NCBI GenBank assembly: GCA_030765525.1
Contig: JAVCCK010000044.1
Span: 62,001-126,000, forward strand
Length of the DNA stretch: 64,000 bases
From: Candidatus Lernaella stagnicola
GTDB lineage: Bacteria > Lernaellota > Lernaellaia > Lernaellales > Lernaellaceae
Direction: 5' to 3'
Positions 34,431-43,179 of the stretch are shown here, one piece after another; within the stretch, counting starts at the first letter, position 1; each line of letters opens with the position of its first letter. The position numbers and the translations under genes were made by a program. The notes beneath the pieces are model-generated. The model was not told the DNA's origin. It saw nothing but the letters and a program-made list of their open reading frames with translations, and searched no databases.

Positions 34431-34533
34431 TACCGGTCTCTCCCCACGGACCAGTCCAAAAAACAATTATTAGGAGGCTACCAAATTCAGGTTTTTACGA
34501 TGCGGGATTTTCCGGAGGTTGGCAAGCCGCCAG

Positions 34534-35691
34534 CTACTCGGCGGGCTGTGGTTCGCTTTCCGGCGGGCGCGTCTTGCGGTCCAACGTGACGTGGAAGGTG
34601 CTGCCGATATTCTCCTGACTCTCGACACGCACCTGTCCGCCGTAGAGCGCCGCGATTTTTTTAAGGATGGAAAGGCCCAAGCCGGTGCCCATGATATTGC
34701 GGGTTTTGGGGTTCTTGATTCGGACGAATTCGCCGAACAGCTTGGCCACTTCGTCCTCGCTCATGCCGATGCCCGTATCTTGAACGGCGATCACGATACG
34801 CTTGCCACTGCCATCGACCCGCACGTCGACCCGCCCGCCGTCGCGATTGTATTTGACGGCATTGGTCAGCAGGTTGTTGAAGATAATCTCCATTTCGCCC
34901 GGATCGGCCACGACCGACAGATCGCCGGACGCCTGCAGCTCGACGGCAATATCCCGCTGCTGCGCTTCGGGCGTCACGGTTTCGATGGCTTGCTCGGCAA
35001 TCTCAGCCAGGTCCACGTCCACCAACTCGCGTTTCTTTTGCCCCGATTCCAAACGCGTCAGATCCAGTAGATCGTTGATCAGCTTGCGCATCCCGCCCAA
35101 ACGCACGATCGAGCGCTCGACGGCCGTCTCGTAGGCACTGATATCGTTACCCGCCGGGCGGTCCCGCAACAGGTAGAGGTATCCCTCAATGGCGCCGAGG
35201 GGCGCTTTGAGTTCGTGCGCCACGACACTGGTCAACTCGAAACGCACGCGGCGTTTTTCCTCAGCCAGCTTGCGCGCCTGGCGACGCAGCAGAAGGTGCT
35301 TAGCCGCCTTGTGAACGACGGATTTCAATTCCCCGGGCGTAAAGGGCTTGGCTAAAAAGTCGTAGGCGCCGCGTTTGGTGGCGGTCACCGCGGTTTCCAA
35401 CGACGCGTACGCGGTAATCATGACGGTCAAGCAGTCGATCTCGGTTTTGCCGATTCTCTCCAACACATCCAAACCCGAAATGCCGGGCAGCTTGTAATCA
35501 AGCAACAAGATGTCCACGGCCTGCGACTGCAACTTCTCGACGGCCTCTTCACCGCTGGCCGCCGTATCGATATTGACCGTCGCCACCCCCTGAAACTCGG
35601 GCATGTGTACGGTAAAGCCTTCCAACGCACGGCAGACCGCCATGCGCATGCCGAGTTCGTCGTCCACAACCAGGAGGTGAAGTGATTCCAT
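34534..35691 (-). CDS. Hybrid protein: receiver domain plus histidine kinase
   Basis: 385 residues. The N-terminal receiver has the DDE pocket at 10-12, phospho-acceptor Asp65 in ILLLDYKLPG and Lys115. A HisKA domain follows with the phosphorylated His159 in VVAHELKAPLG, then HATPase_c (NLLTNAVKYNRDGG, DTGIGMSEDE, GTGLGLS). This REC-first order suits an intermediate that receives phosphate from one kinase and controls its own output kinase. It begins two bases from the end of the lone receiver gene upstream, and the nine-PAS kinase follows after about 100 bases. It is cytosolic. Its place in the operon suggests it relays signals from the H-cluster-like kinase. Confidence 0.88.
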   Translation of the reverse strand: MESLHLLVVDDELGMRMAVCRALEGFTVHMPEFQGVATVNIDTAASGEEAVEKLQSQAVDILLLDYKLPGISGLDVLERIGKTEIDCLTVMITAYASLETAVTATKRGAYDFLAKPFTPGELKSVVHKAAKHLLLRRQARKLAEEKRRVRFELTSVVAHELKAPLGAIEGYLYLLRDRPAGNDISAYETAVERSIVRLGGMRKLINDLLDLTRLESGQKKRELVDVDLAEIAEQAIETVTPEAQQRDIAVELQASGDLSVVADPGEMEIIFNNLLTNAVKYNRDGGRVDVRVDGSGKRIVIAVQDTGIGMSEDEVAKLFGEFVRIKNPKTRNIMGTGLGLSILKKIAALYGGQVRVESQENIGSTFHVTLDRKTRPPESEPQPAE

Positions 35692-35693
35692 GC

Positions 35694-36086
35694 CTACCCG
35701 TTCGTCAAGAGTCGGTCGATTTCCCGCTTGAGTTGCTCAAAACGCGCCGGCTTGGTCAGCACGGCGTCAGCTTTCAGCCACGTTTCGCTACCCTCGGCGG
35801 TGGTATCGAATTCCATGCCGGTTTCGCTTGTTACGGCCGTCACCATAATCACGGGCACGTGCGGAGTGCGCTTTTTGATGCGGTGGCACAACACGAATCC
35901 GCCGTCCATATTCTCCATCATCAAGTCCACGATGGCGATGTCGGGCGTTTGTTCGGCAAGAATTTTGCTTGCTTCAGCTTCGCTCTCGGCTTCAATGACC
36001 GTAAATCCGGCCGCCTCAAGCTGGATCCTCATCTGGGTCAAATAATCCACATCGTCGTCAACAATCAATACGGTTTTGCGATCCAT
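35694..36086 (-). CDS. Single-domain response regulator
   Basis: 130 residues, a receiver with nothing attached: acidic triplet at 10-12, Asp54 in AIVDLMMENMDGG, Thr83 and Lys107 positions present. The DLMME motif also occurs in the lone receiver at 43477-43851, so the two are likely paralogues. An unusual insert (TTAEGSETWLKADAV) precedes the final Lys region. It sits just downstream of the H-cluster-like kinase and just upstream of the receiver-kinase, as a phosphate shuttle would. No DNA-binding or enzymatic output is present. Confidence 0.87.
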   Translation of the reverse strand: MDRKTVLIVDDDVDYLTQMRIQLEAAGFTVIEAESEAEASKILAEQTPDIAIVDLMMENMDGGFVLCHRIKKRTPHVPVIMVTAVTSETGMEFDTTAEGSETWLKADAVLTKPARFEQLKREIDRLLTNG

Positions 36087-36160
36087 TATCCACCTGCCTT
36101 CTGCAACGGCGATTTTTCTCGCCGGGTTCGGTTCTCATTTCACACCGCAGCCCGAAGGCT

Positions 36161-38251
36161 TTACGCGGCGGTAGGCTGTCGCGGCAAAGTAACCGTGATC
36201 GTCGTGCCGGTCGGGCCGGCTTCGCGGTCGTTGTTGGACTCAACCCTAATGTCACCACGATGCATCTTGACAATTCCGTAGGTGACGGCAAGTCCTAAAC
36301 CGGTTCCCTTGCCCATCTTTTTGGTCGTATAAAAAGGCTCAAAGATTTTGTGCAAACTGCCTTTGGGAATGCCCATTCCTGTGTCGCTCACCGAAATCAG
36401 CACCCGTGAATCGTCGCCCCAAGTGCGCACGACCAACGAGCCGCCGTTGGCGTCCATCGCGGCGAACGCATTGCTGACCAAATTGGTAACAACCTGGCTG
36501 ATTTGATCCTTGTCGAGTTCCACTTCCGGGTCGCTCAGGTCCTTCCTAAGTTCAATCCTCACGTTCTCCGGCGGACGCAAGGTTTTCAAGCTTGCCTCGA
36601 TCAGCGCGTTCAAATCTGTCGGCAACAACACGACGCGGTTTTGCCGCGCGAAATCGAGCAGGTTCGCCACGATTTTCTTGCACCGGTCGGCTTGCTCCAC
36701 GATTAAACTCAGATCCGAATACAGCTTGGACTCTTGCGAGCATTCCTCAAGCAAAATGTGCGCGTACATCAGTACGACGCCCAACGGATTGTTCACCTCG
36801 TGCGCCACGCCCGCGGCAAGCTGTCCCATGCTCGCCAGCTTTTCGGATTGAATCAGCATCTGCTGTGTATCGGCGAGTTGCTCGTGCGAATCGTCCAGTT
36901 CCTTAATTGTCTTGCGCAACTGTTCGATCGTATACGGCAAACACATTTCCGATTCGGCCAAGCCTTTGTGAATCGCAATCGCGTGTTGCCGGCACGTGTC
37001 GTAACCACAAGCTCCACAATTGAGTTCGTCCTCGGGTTCGAATTTGCCCATCGACGCCAAGATCTTCGATATCTCATCCGTGGAGGGCATCGGCGAGGCC
37101 TGGTCGTCCACCGAAAATTGCCCGCGTAGATCCCGATCGGAAAACGCCGGGCTGTAGAACATGCTGTACAAATTGTAGCTGCGGAAAAATTGGGTGAACT
37201 CCCGTCGCAGGCTGAGGTCGGCGAACGTTTCCATGTCCGCTTTCCATTCCTCCATGTCGGTGCGTTCGAGTTTGGCACGCGCATAGCGACTGACCCGCGC
37301 GCGACGCCGAAACAGCGGTGCATCGGTCACGGTTCCCGGACCCATGATGCAGCCGTTGCAGGCCAACACCTCCAACAAGCGCACATCCAAGTCGCCTGAA
37401 TCGAACTCGCGAATCGCCTCGACAAAATCGCGCCGCCCATCTACCGCGACGATTTCCCCGGTCAGCAAATCTTCCGAGATTTCCGCAGCCTGCAAGAAAC
37501 CACGACTGATCGGAAACAGCATGCCCACACCACCGCGCGGCGCATCGAAATCGCTGGGTTCGACGCCTTCGGGTTCGATGCCGTGTTCCTCGAACATCTC
37601 GACAAGCTCACCGAAGGTCAGCACCGCGTCGACTTCCCCGGGCGAATAGTCGCCCCAAGCCTCGGCTTTCTTTGCCAGACACGGCCCGATGAATACGACG
37701 CTCAATTTCTCGCCGTATAAACGCCGCACGACCCGCGCGGTCGCAACCATCGGCGAAACGATTGGCGCTAAGTTCCCGATCGATCCCGGGTAATACTTCT
37801 CGACGAAGCTAAGAACCGCCGGGCAATTGATGGCGATGAATCGTTCGTCCGGACGCTCGTCGAGCAACTTGGAATAGCGATCGGCTACCAGATCGGCGCC
37901 GAAAGCCACTTCATTGACGTAGGTAAAGCCGAGGGCGCGCACCATACCCACAAAGCGTTCGTATTCGATATGGCTGAAATCGACGGGGAAGCTGGGGGCA
38001 ATGATGGCCACCACGGGTTCATTGCGACTAAGCAGATTGTTGACTCGGTTGGTCGATCGCAGCATGCGCTTGGCTTGCTGACTGCATACCCGCACGCAAT
38101 TGCCGCATCCGATGCAGCGGTCCGGGATCACCTCGGCTTGCCCGTCGGAGACGCAAATCGCCTTGGCTGGGCATTCGCGAACGCAGGTGTAGCACCTCCG
38201 GCAGCGTTCGCGGATCGTGGTGACCAACGGAATCGGTACGTCTTGATGCAT
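36161..38251 (-). CDS. [FeFe]-hydrogenase-like sensor histidine kinase (HsfB/HydS-type)
   Basis: 696 residues. Residues 15-60 hold two [4Fe-4S] ferredoxin motifs (CRRCYTCVRECP and CIGCGNCVRVC). Residues 75-375 form the iron-hydrogenase large-subunit domain. Its H-cluster positions are altered: L1 is INCPAV with a single Cys143, L2 is GPCLAKKAEA with Cys191 but without the Met, and L3 is ACNGCIMGPG with Cys298 and Cys301 spaced CxxC instead of CxxxC. A further Fe-S motif, CGACGYDTC with Cys437, lies at 412-437. HisKA (GVAHEVNNPL, His484) and HATPase_c (GTGLGLAVTYG) end the protein. The domain order marks sensory hydrogenase-kinases found beside catalytic [FeFe]-hydrogenases. It follows hydA in the operon and precedes a lone receiver, so it likely reports H2 or ferredoxin redox state. 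Confidence 0.88.
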   Translation of the reverse strand: MHQDVPIPLVTTIRERCRRCYTCVRECPAKAICVSDGQAEVIPDRCIGCGNCVRVCSQQAKRMLRSTNRVNNLLSRNEPVVAIIAPSFPVDFSHIEYERFVGMVRALGFTYVNEVAFGADLVADRYSKLLDERPDERFIAINCPAVLSFVEKYYPGSIGNLAPIVSPMVATARVVRRLYGEKLSVVFIGPCLAKKAEAWGDYSPGEVDAVLTFGELVEMFEEHGIEPEGVEPSDFDAPRGGVGMLFPISRGFLQAAEISEDLLTGEIVAVDGRRDFVEAIREFDSGDLDVRLLEVLACNGCIMGPGTVTDAPLFRRRARVSRYARAKLERTDMEEWKADMETFADLSLRREFTQFFRSYNLYSMFYSPAFSDRDLRGQFSVDDQASPMPSTDEISKILASMGKFEPEDELNCGACGYDTCRQHAIAIHKGLAESEMCLPYTIEQLRKTIKELDDSHEQLADTQQMLIQSEKLASMGQLAAGVAHEVNNPLGVVLMYAHILLEECSQESKLYSDLSLIVEQADRCKKIVANLLDFARQNRVVLLPTDLNALIEASLKTLRPPENVRIELRKDLSDPEVELDKDQISQVVTNLVSNAFAAMDANGGSLVVRTWGDDSRVLISVSDTGMGIPKGSLHKIFEPFYTTKKMGKGTGLGLAVTYGIVKMHRGDIRVESNNDREAGPTGTTITVTLPRQPTAA

Positions 38252-38273
38252 GGCGCGTTCTACGCTCCTATTA

Positions 38274-39992
38274 TCAGATTACGTCCCGCTTTTCGTATTT
38301 CGTATGCAACAACTCGTGACTCTTATGCCCCAGGGGCTTGCCCAGGAATTCGTCATACAGGCGCTGTATCCATTTGTTGCCATGCGATACCCGCATATCG
38401 GCGTCGCGATCGATATCGTACAAGGCTTTCATGCGCGCCCGCACGGAGCCTTCGTCCGTGTGGTAGGGCTGCCCGCCGCCGCCAATGCAACCGCCGGGGC
38501 AGGTCATGATTTCCACAAAGTGCAGGTCGTCGCGCCCGGCGCGGATTTCGTCCAGCAGCCGCCTCGCATTACCCAATCCGCTGACCACCGCCACGCCGAC
38601 AACCAGACCGTCGATCTCTACCTTCGCTTCCTTGACGCCCTTCATGCCGCGCACGGCGGTCACTTTCAAGTTCTCCAACTCGCGGCCTGTAATCAAGTAA
38701 TGTGCCGAGCGGATCGCCGCCTCCATCACACCGCCGCTGGCGCCGAATAGCTTGCCGGCGCTGCTGCGCTCGCCGAACGGGGTGTCGGCGCTCTGCGGAT
38801 CCAGCGCGTGAATATCAACGCCCTGCATCGTGATCAGTTCACCCAATTCACGCGTCGTTAATACCGCGTCGATATCCGAGAGACCGCTTTGCGTCATCTC
38901 GGGTCGATTGGCTTCGAATTTCTTCGCGGTGCACGGCATGATCGACACCGAATAGATCTTGCTGGGATCCACGTCTATCTTTTCGGCGAAGAAGGACTTG
39001 ATAATCGCGCCCATCATCTGCTGGGGGCTTTTACATGTGGATACATTCGGCAGGAATTCCGGATAGAATTGCTCGGCGAATTTAACCCACCCCGGCGAAC
39101 ACGAAGTGAACATCGGCAGCGGACCATTGTTTTGCAGGCGATGCACCAGCTCCGAACCTTCCTCCATGATTGTCAGGTCCGCCGCGAAGGCAGTGTCAAA
39201 CACCGTATCGAATCCCATCTGCCGGAACGCAGCCGTCATCAACCCCATGATATCGCGACCGGGCTTGACGCCCAGCAACTCGCCCACGGTGACCGAAACC
39301 GCCGGGGCATGCTGCACAACCACATGCTTGTCCGGGTCGGCCAACGCCGCCAGCACTTCGCGAATGGAACTCTTTTCGCGCAATGCGCCGGTGGGGCATA
39401 CCATCACGCACTGGCCGCAATTGACGCAGGCGCTCACGTTGAGCCCCTCGCCGAAAGCGGTGCTGACGATGGTCTTTGAACCGCGATGGGTGAACTCGAT
39501 CGCCGAGACGCCCTGCACTTCCTCGCATACCCGCACGCACTTGCCGCACAGAATGCACTTGGCCGGATCGCGCACGATTGCCGGGCTCGACGCATCAATG
39601 TGATATTCGCTTTTCGTGCCGTGATAAACCCGATGCCGCACCCCGAGATCGGCCGCCAGCTTCTGCAGTTCGCACGTGTTGTTACGGGCGCAATACAAGC
39701 AATCGTCCGGGTGATTGGCCAGCAAAAGTTCGATGATCGTCTTGCGGGCCGTGACCGCGCGGGGCGAGTGAGTCTTAACCTTCAGCCCCGGCGAAACCGG
39801 AAACGCGCAACTGGGCACCAGACCCGGCCGACCTTCCACTTCCACAACACACATGCGGCATGAGCCGCTGGGAAACAACCCTTCTATGTGGCACAGGGTT
39901 GGAACGTTGATGCCGTTGCGCCGCAAAGTCGTCAGCAGCATTTCGCCGGGCTTGGCTTCGATGGTTTTTCCGTTGACTTCTATTTGTACCAT
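38274..39992 (-). CDS. hydA: Catalytic subunit of trimeric NAD-linked [FeFe]-hydrogenase
   Basis: 572 residues; ATG with AAGGAGG upstream. The domain order is an N-terminal [2Fe-2S] (Cys34, 45, 48, 62), a His/Cys-liganded [4Fe-4S] (His94, Cys98, 101, 107) and two [4Fe-4S] motifs (146-156 and 189-199). The H-cluster domain has L1 TSCSPGW (296-302), L2 IMPCTAKKFE (Cys353) and L3 IMTCPGGCIGGGGQP (Cys498, 502), and a C-terminal small-subunit-like segment follows. Length and order match HydA/HndD of bifurcating or NADH-dependent enzymes. The residue next to the L1 Pro is Ser where CpI has the cluster-ligand Cys. With HydB and HydC it couples H2 to NAD(H) and probably ferredoxin in the cytoplasm. 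HydF is encoded at 46455; HydE and HydG are not in the window. Confidence 0.93.
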   Translation of the reverse strand: MVQIEVNGKTIEAKPGEMLLTTLRRNGINVPTLCHIEGLFPSGSCRMCVVEVEGRPGLVPSCAFPVSPGLKVKTHSPRAVTARKTIIELLLANHPDDCLYCARNNTCELQKLAADLGVRHRVYHGTKSEYHIDASSPAIVRDPAKCILCGKCVRVCEEVQGVSAIEFTHRGSKTIVSTAFGEGLNVSACVNCGQCVMVCPTGALREKSSIREVLAALADPDKHVVVQHAPAVSVTVGELLGVKPGRDIMGLMTAAFRQMGFDTVFDTAFAADLTIMEEGSELVHRLQNNGPLPMFTSCSPGWVKFAEQFYPEFLPNVSTCKSPQQMMGAIIKSFFAEKIDVDPSKIYSVSIMPCTAKKFEANRPEMTQSGLSDIDAVLTTRELGELITMQGVDIHALDPQSADTPFGERSSAGKLFGASGGVMEAAIRSAHYLITGRELENLKVTAVRGMKGVKEAKVEIDGLVVGVAVVSGLGNARRLLDEIRAGRDDLHFVEIMTCPGGCIGGGGQPYHTDEGSVRARMKALYDIDRDADMRVSHGNKWIQRLYDEFLGKPLGHKSHELLHTKYEKRDVI

Positions 39993-40003
39993 GTCCGGCC
40001 TCC

Positions 40004-42001
40004 TTACCGCGCCACGATGGCGTTAAAGCGGCAAACGTCCACGCAACTGCCGCAGCCGATGCATTTTTCTTGCAAGATGTAATGGGGCGCCTTCTTGTTG
40101 CCCATGATCGCCTCGGCCGGGCACTGCGCGGCGCACAATGTGCAGCCCTTGCAGGCATCGGCGTCAATCGTATAGGTCAGCAATTCGGCGCAAACGCCGG
40201 CGGCACAATGCCGCTCGAAAATGTGGTCCTCGTATTCGTCGCGGAACCACCGCAACGTGCTGAGCACGGGGTTGGGCGCTGTTTGCCCCAAGCCGCACAA
40301 GCTCGTGTCTTTGATCACTCCGGCCAGCTTTTCCAAATGCATCACGCCTTTGAAGCGCTCCAGGGCTTGAATGCCGCTTTCCGAACGCCGCCCCCGGGTG
40401 ATGCTGTCGAGGATCTCCAACATGCGCCGCGTACCCTCACGGCACGGGATGCATTTGCCACAGCTTTCGGCTTGGACGAATTCCATGAAGAACTTGGCGA
40501 CGTTGACCATGCAGTTGTCTTCGTCCATGACCACTAGGCCGCCCGAGCCCATCATCGCGCTCACGGTCTTGAGCGACTCGTAGTCCACCTCGATATCCAG
40601 TTGGCTGTCGGGAATGCAGCCGCCGGAAGGACCGCCGATCTGCACGGCCTTGAATTTCTTGTCGTTGGGGCAGCCGCCGCCGATGTCCATTACGATACGA
40701 CGCATCGTGGTGCCCATCGCGACCTCGACCAGGCCGGTGCGCGACACTTTGCCCGACAACGCGAAAACCTTCGTTCCCTTGCTGCCCTCAGTGCCCACCG
40801 ACGCGAACCAGTCGGCGCCGTTGTTGATAATGTTGGCCAAATTGGCCATCGTCTCCACATTGTTGATGATCGTCGGCTTGTCGAACAAACCCTGCACCGC
40901 CGGGAACGGTGGGCGCGGACGCGGCATACCGCGTTTGCCTTCGATGCTATGTATCAACGCTGTTTCTTCTCCACAGACGAAAGCGCCCGCGCCCATCTTG
41001 ATGACGATTTCCAGATTAAAACCGCTGTCCAACATGTTGTGGCCCAGCAGGCCGTAATCCTTCGCCTGCGCGATGGCCTGTTTGAGCCGCTTAATGGCCA
41101 GCGGATACTCGGCGCGAATGTAAATATACGCCTTGGACGCGCCGATCGCGTAGGCCGCAATCACGATGCCCTCGAGCACGCGGTGTACGTCACCCTCGAC
41201 GACGGCCCGGTCCATGAACGCGCCGGGGTCGCCTTCGTCGGCATTGCACACGATGTATTTCTGCGTGCCTTTGGCTTTCATGGCGAATTTCCACTTGGTA
41301 CCGGTGGGGAATCCGCCGCCGCCTCGGCCGCGCAGCCCGCTCTTTTCGACCACGTCGCACACCTCGGGGGGCGTCATGCCCTTAAGCACTTTCGCCATGG
41401 CCGCATAACCGCCGCGGGCCACGTATTCCTCGATGTGGGTTGGATCGATGATGCCGCAGTTGGCCAGCACCCAACGGGTCTGCCCGCCGAAAAATTCGTG
41501 TTCGTCAAGATACGGCGTGTCGGACCAAGCCGCCTCGCCGTCGCCTGCTTGGCGATGCTGGCCGATAACCATCTTAGGCTCGAAAATGCCGTCGAGGGCT
41601 TCGTCGAGCAGGGCGGGAACCTTATCGCCCGTGACGTGCGCGAAGGCCACGCGGGCTTTCTCCGGGAGTTGCACTTCGAGAATCGGCTCGGAACTGCACA
41701 TGCCGATGCAACCGACCTCAACCAGATCGACGTCGAGACCCTTTTCGTCGACGTAGGCTTTGACCGCGGCAACTGTCTTGTTCGCGCCGGCACCTAATCC
41801 GCAGGTGCCCATACCCACAAAAATCGTTGGTTTGGCTACGTCTTCCCGCCGCTGGGCAGCCAACAGCTTGGCATATTCCTCGCGCGCGGCCTCGTCGGCG
41901 CAGGCCGGCCCATGATGCAGGCAATCGACGAAATCGGGGCAGGGTTTCTCCGGCTGGTGCCAACATTTGTCACCAAAGTAATGATACAACGCTTCAGCCA
42001 T
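40004..42001 (-). CDS. hydB: NADH/FMN subunit of trimeric [FeFe]-hydrogenase (NuoF-like)
   Basis: 665 residues; ATG with AAGGAAG upstream. A short Cys/His-rich N-terminus (residues 13-33) is followed by a thioredoxin-like [2Fe-2S] domain (GTCGLGAGA, VGCIGMCSSEP). The NuoF core holds the NAD/FMN motifs GRGGGGFPTGTKW and NADEGDPGAFMDR, then the [4Fe-4S] site ESCGKCIPCREGTRR with the fourth Cys in SLCGLGQ. The C-terminus has two ferredoxin motifs (CKGCTLCAAQCP and CIGCGSCVDVCR). This is the complete HydB/HndC architecture, with the flavin that splits or combines electrons between NADH, ferredoxin and HydA. The start overlaps hydC by 8 bases and hydA follows 11 bases later, a tight rex-hydCBA unit. 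Confidence 0.93.
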   Translation of the reverse strand: MAEALYHYFGDKCWHQPEKPCPDFVDCLHHGPACADEAAREEYAKLLAAQRREDVAKPTIFVGMGTCGLGAGANKTVAAVKAYVDEKGLDVDLVEVGCIGMCSSEPILEVQLPEKARVAFAHVTGDKVPALLDEALDGIFEPKMVIGQHRQAGDGEAAWSDTPYLDEHEFFGGQTRWVLANCGIIDPTHIEEYVARGGYAAMAKVLKGMTPPEVCDVVEKSGLRGRGGGGFPTGTKWKFAMKAKGTQKYIVCNADEGDPGAFMDRAVVEGDVHRVLEGIVIAAYAIGASKAYIYIRAEYPLAIKRLKQAIAQAKDYGLLGHNMLDSGFNLEIVIKMGAGAFVCGEETALIHSIEGKRGMPRPRPPFPAVQGLFDKPTIINNVETMANLANIINNGADWFASVGTEGSKGTKVFALSGKVSRTGLVEVAMGTTMRRIVMDIGGGCPNDKKFKAVQIGGPSGGCIPDSQLDIEVDYESLKTVSAMMGSGGLVVMDEDNCMVNVAKFFMEFVQAESCGKCIPCREGTRRMLEILDSITRGRRSESGIQALERFKGVMHLEKLAGVIKDTSLCGLGQTAPNPVLSTLRWFRDEYEDHIFERHCAAGVCAELLTYTIDADACKGCTLCAAQCPAEAIMGNKKAPHYILQEKCIGCGSCVDVCRFNAIVAR

Positions 42002-42473
42002 TGGCCACTTCCTTGTCCATCCGGCGATAGGCGGCCAGGATCTTTCGAATGCTGTCCGGGGTTACTTGGGCGTGGTAGTCGTCATCCACGCGGATAACCG
42101 GCGCCAATCCGCAGACCCCGATGCACACTACGACCTCCAAACTGAACATACCGTCACGGGTGGTTTGTCCCGCCTCGATGCCCAGTGCCCGCTCCACGGC
42201 GGTTAGCACCTTGGCCGAACCCTTAACGTGACAGGCCGTCCCACGGCAGACCTGAACCACGTGCTTCCCGGGTGCCCGAAATCGAAATTGATTGTAAAAA
42301 GTAGCGACGCCGTAAATCTTGCTGGCCGGCAGGTTCAAGTGACGAGCGATTTCAAGAACAGCATCCTTCGACAAATACCCGAGCGCTTCTTGTACTTCCT
42401 GCAGGATCGGGATTAGGGAATCCCGGCCCGCGTCCGGATAGCGCTCCAAAACCTTTGCTACATCATCGTTCAT
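41994..42473 (-). CDS. hydC: NuoE-like [2Fe-2S] subunit of trimeric [FeFe]-hydrogenase
   Basis: 159 residues; ATG with GAGGAG upstream. The helical N-terminus (LIPILQEVQEALGYLSKDAV) and thioredoxin-like C-terminus match NuoE/HndA. The four cluster cysteines are in VCRGTACHVKG and VCIGVCGLAP. In the complex it passes electrons between the flavin of HydB and the rest of the enzyme. The gene is 17 bases downstream of rex and overlaps hydB by 8 bases, so stoichiometric expression from the rex promoter is expected. Confidence 0.92.
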   Translation of the reverse strand: MNDDVAKVLERYPDAGRDSLIPILQEVQEALGYLSKDAVLEIARHLNLPASKIYGVATFYNQFRFRAPGKHVVQVCRGTACHVKGSAKVLTAVERALGIEAGQTTRDGMFSLEVVVCIGVCGLAPVIRVDDDYHAQVTPDSIRKILAAYRRMDKEVANG

Positions 42474-42490
42474 GCGCTAACTCCTCAGAT

Positions 42491-43114
42491 CTAGCCGCTG
42501 GACCGTGAAAAAAACGCAACTTTTTCTAAACTGATCGTGATGTCCACGTCTTCGACGTACACATGACGCGGTACTCGCAATCGAACCGGCGCGAAATTGA
42601 GCAAACCAGTCACTCCGGCGTCGACAAGCTTGTCGGCGACTTCCTGCGCCGATGCGGCCGGCACCGTGATAACCGCGACGGTAATGTGCTTGTCGCGCAC
42701 GATGTCGGCCATTTGATCGACGTGATAACACCAGGTGCCGTGTATCACACGGCCGGTCTTATTCTTGTTGGTGTCAAATGCCGCGACGATAGAAAGTTTG
42801 GGTCGTCGAGCCCGGAAAAAATCGAGGATGGCGCGGCCGAGGTTGCCGATACCCACCAGGGCGACTGGGGTGCCGCCAGGGTGATCGAGAAAGTTGTCAA
42901 TGCTTTCGGTGAGCTCGGCAACGTTGTAGCCATGGGCCGGACTGCCGCTGTAATTGATGGCCATCAGGTCCCGACGGACCTGGGCCGCACTGCACCCGGC
43001 GGCTGCTGCCAATTGGTGTGAGAACACTCGATCCGCGCCATCCTGGCATAGGTTATCTAGAGTCAGCCGATAGAGACTGAGTCTGCCAATGGTTCTGTTC
43101 GATACCTTTTTCAC
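42491..43114 (-). CDS. rex: Redox-sensing transcriptional repressor Rex
   Basis: 207 residues; GTG start with TAGGAAACG upstream. An N-terminal winged helix (SLYRLTLDNLC, AAGCSAAQVRRDLMAINYSG) precedes a Rossmann domain with the NAD(H) motif VGIGNLGRAIL and the domain-swap helix at the C-terminus. Rex leaves DNA when NADH/NAD+ rises. It heads the hydrogenase operon, so it probably controls hydCBA and itself, releasing H2 production when NADH accumulates. I could not find a full Rex palindrome (TTGTG-type half sites facing each other) upstream. Confidence 0.93.
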   Translation of the reverse strand: MKKVSNRTIGRLSLYRLTLDNLCQDGADRVFSHQLAAAAGCSAAQVRRDLMAINYSGSPAHGYNVAELTESIDNFLDHPGGTPVALVGIGNLGRAILDFFRARRPKLSIVAAFDTNKNKTGRVIHGTWCYHVDQMADIVRDKHITVAVITVPAASAQEVADKLVDAGVTGLLNFAPVRLRVPRHVYVEDVDITISLEKVAFFSRSSG

Positions 43115-43154
43115 CGTTTCCTACCTCTTCAATCCGGCGGAAAACACGTTATAT

Positions 43155-43179
43155 CGTTACTTAATTATCACCGTTACTT
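43155..43179. repeat. Direct repeat CGTTACTT, 17 bases apart, upstream of rex
   Basis: CGTTACTT occurs at 43155-43162 and 43172-43179, with a further CGTTA at 43147. The spacing is about one and a half helix turns. It overlaps the most AT-rich part of the rex promoter region, which suits a regulator binding site, though not a recognised Rex motif. Confidence 0.35.
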
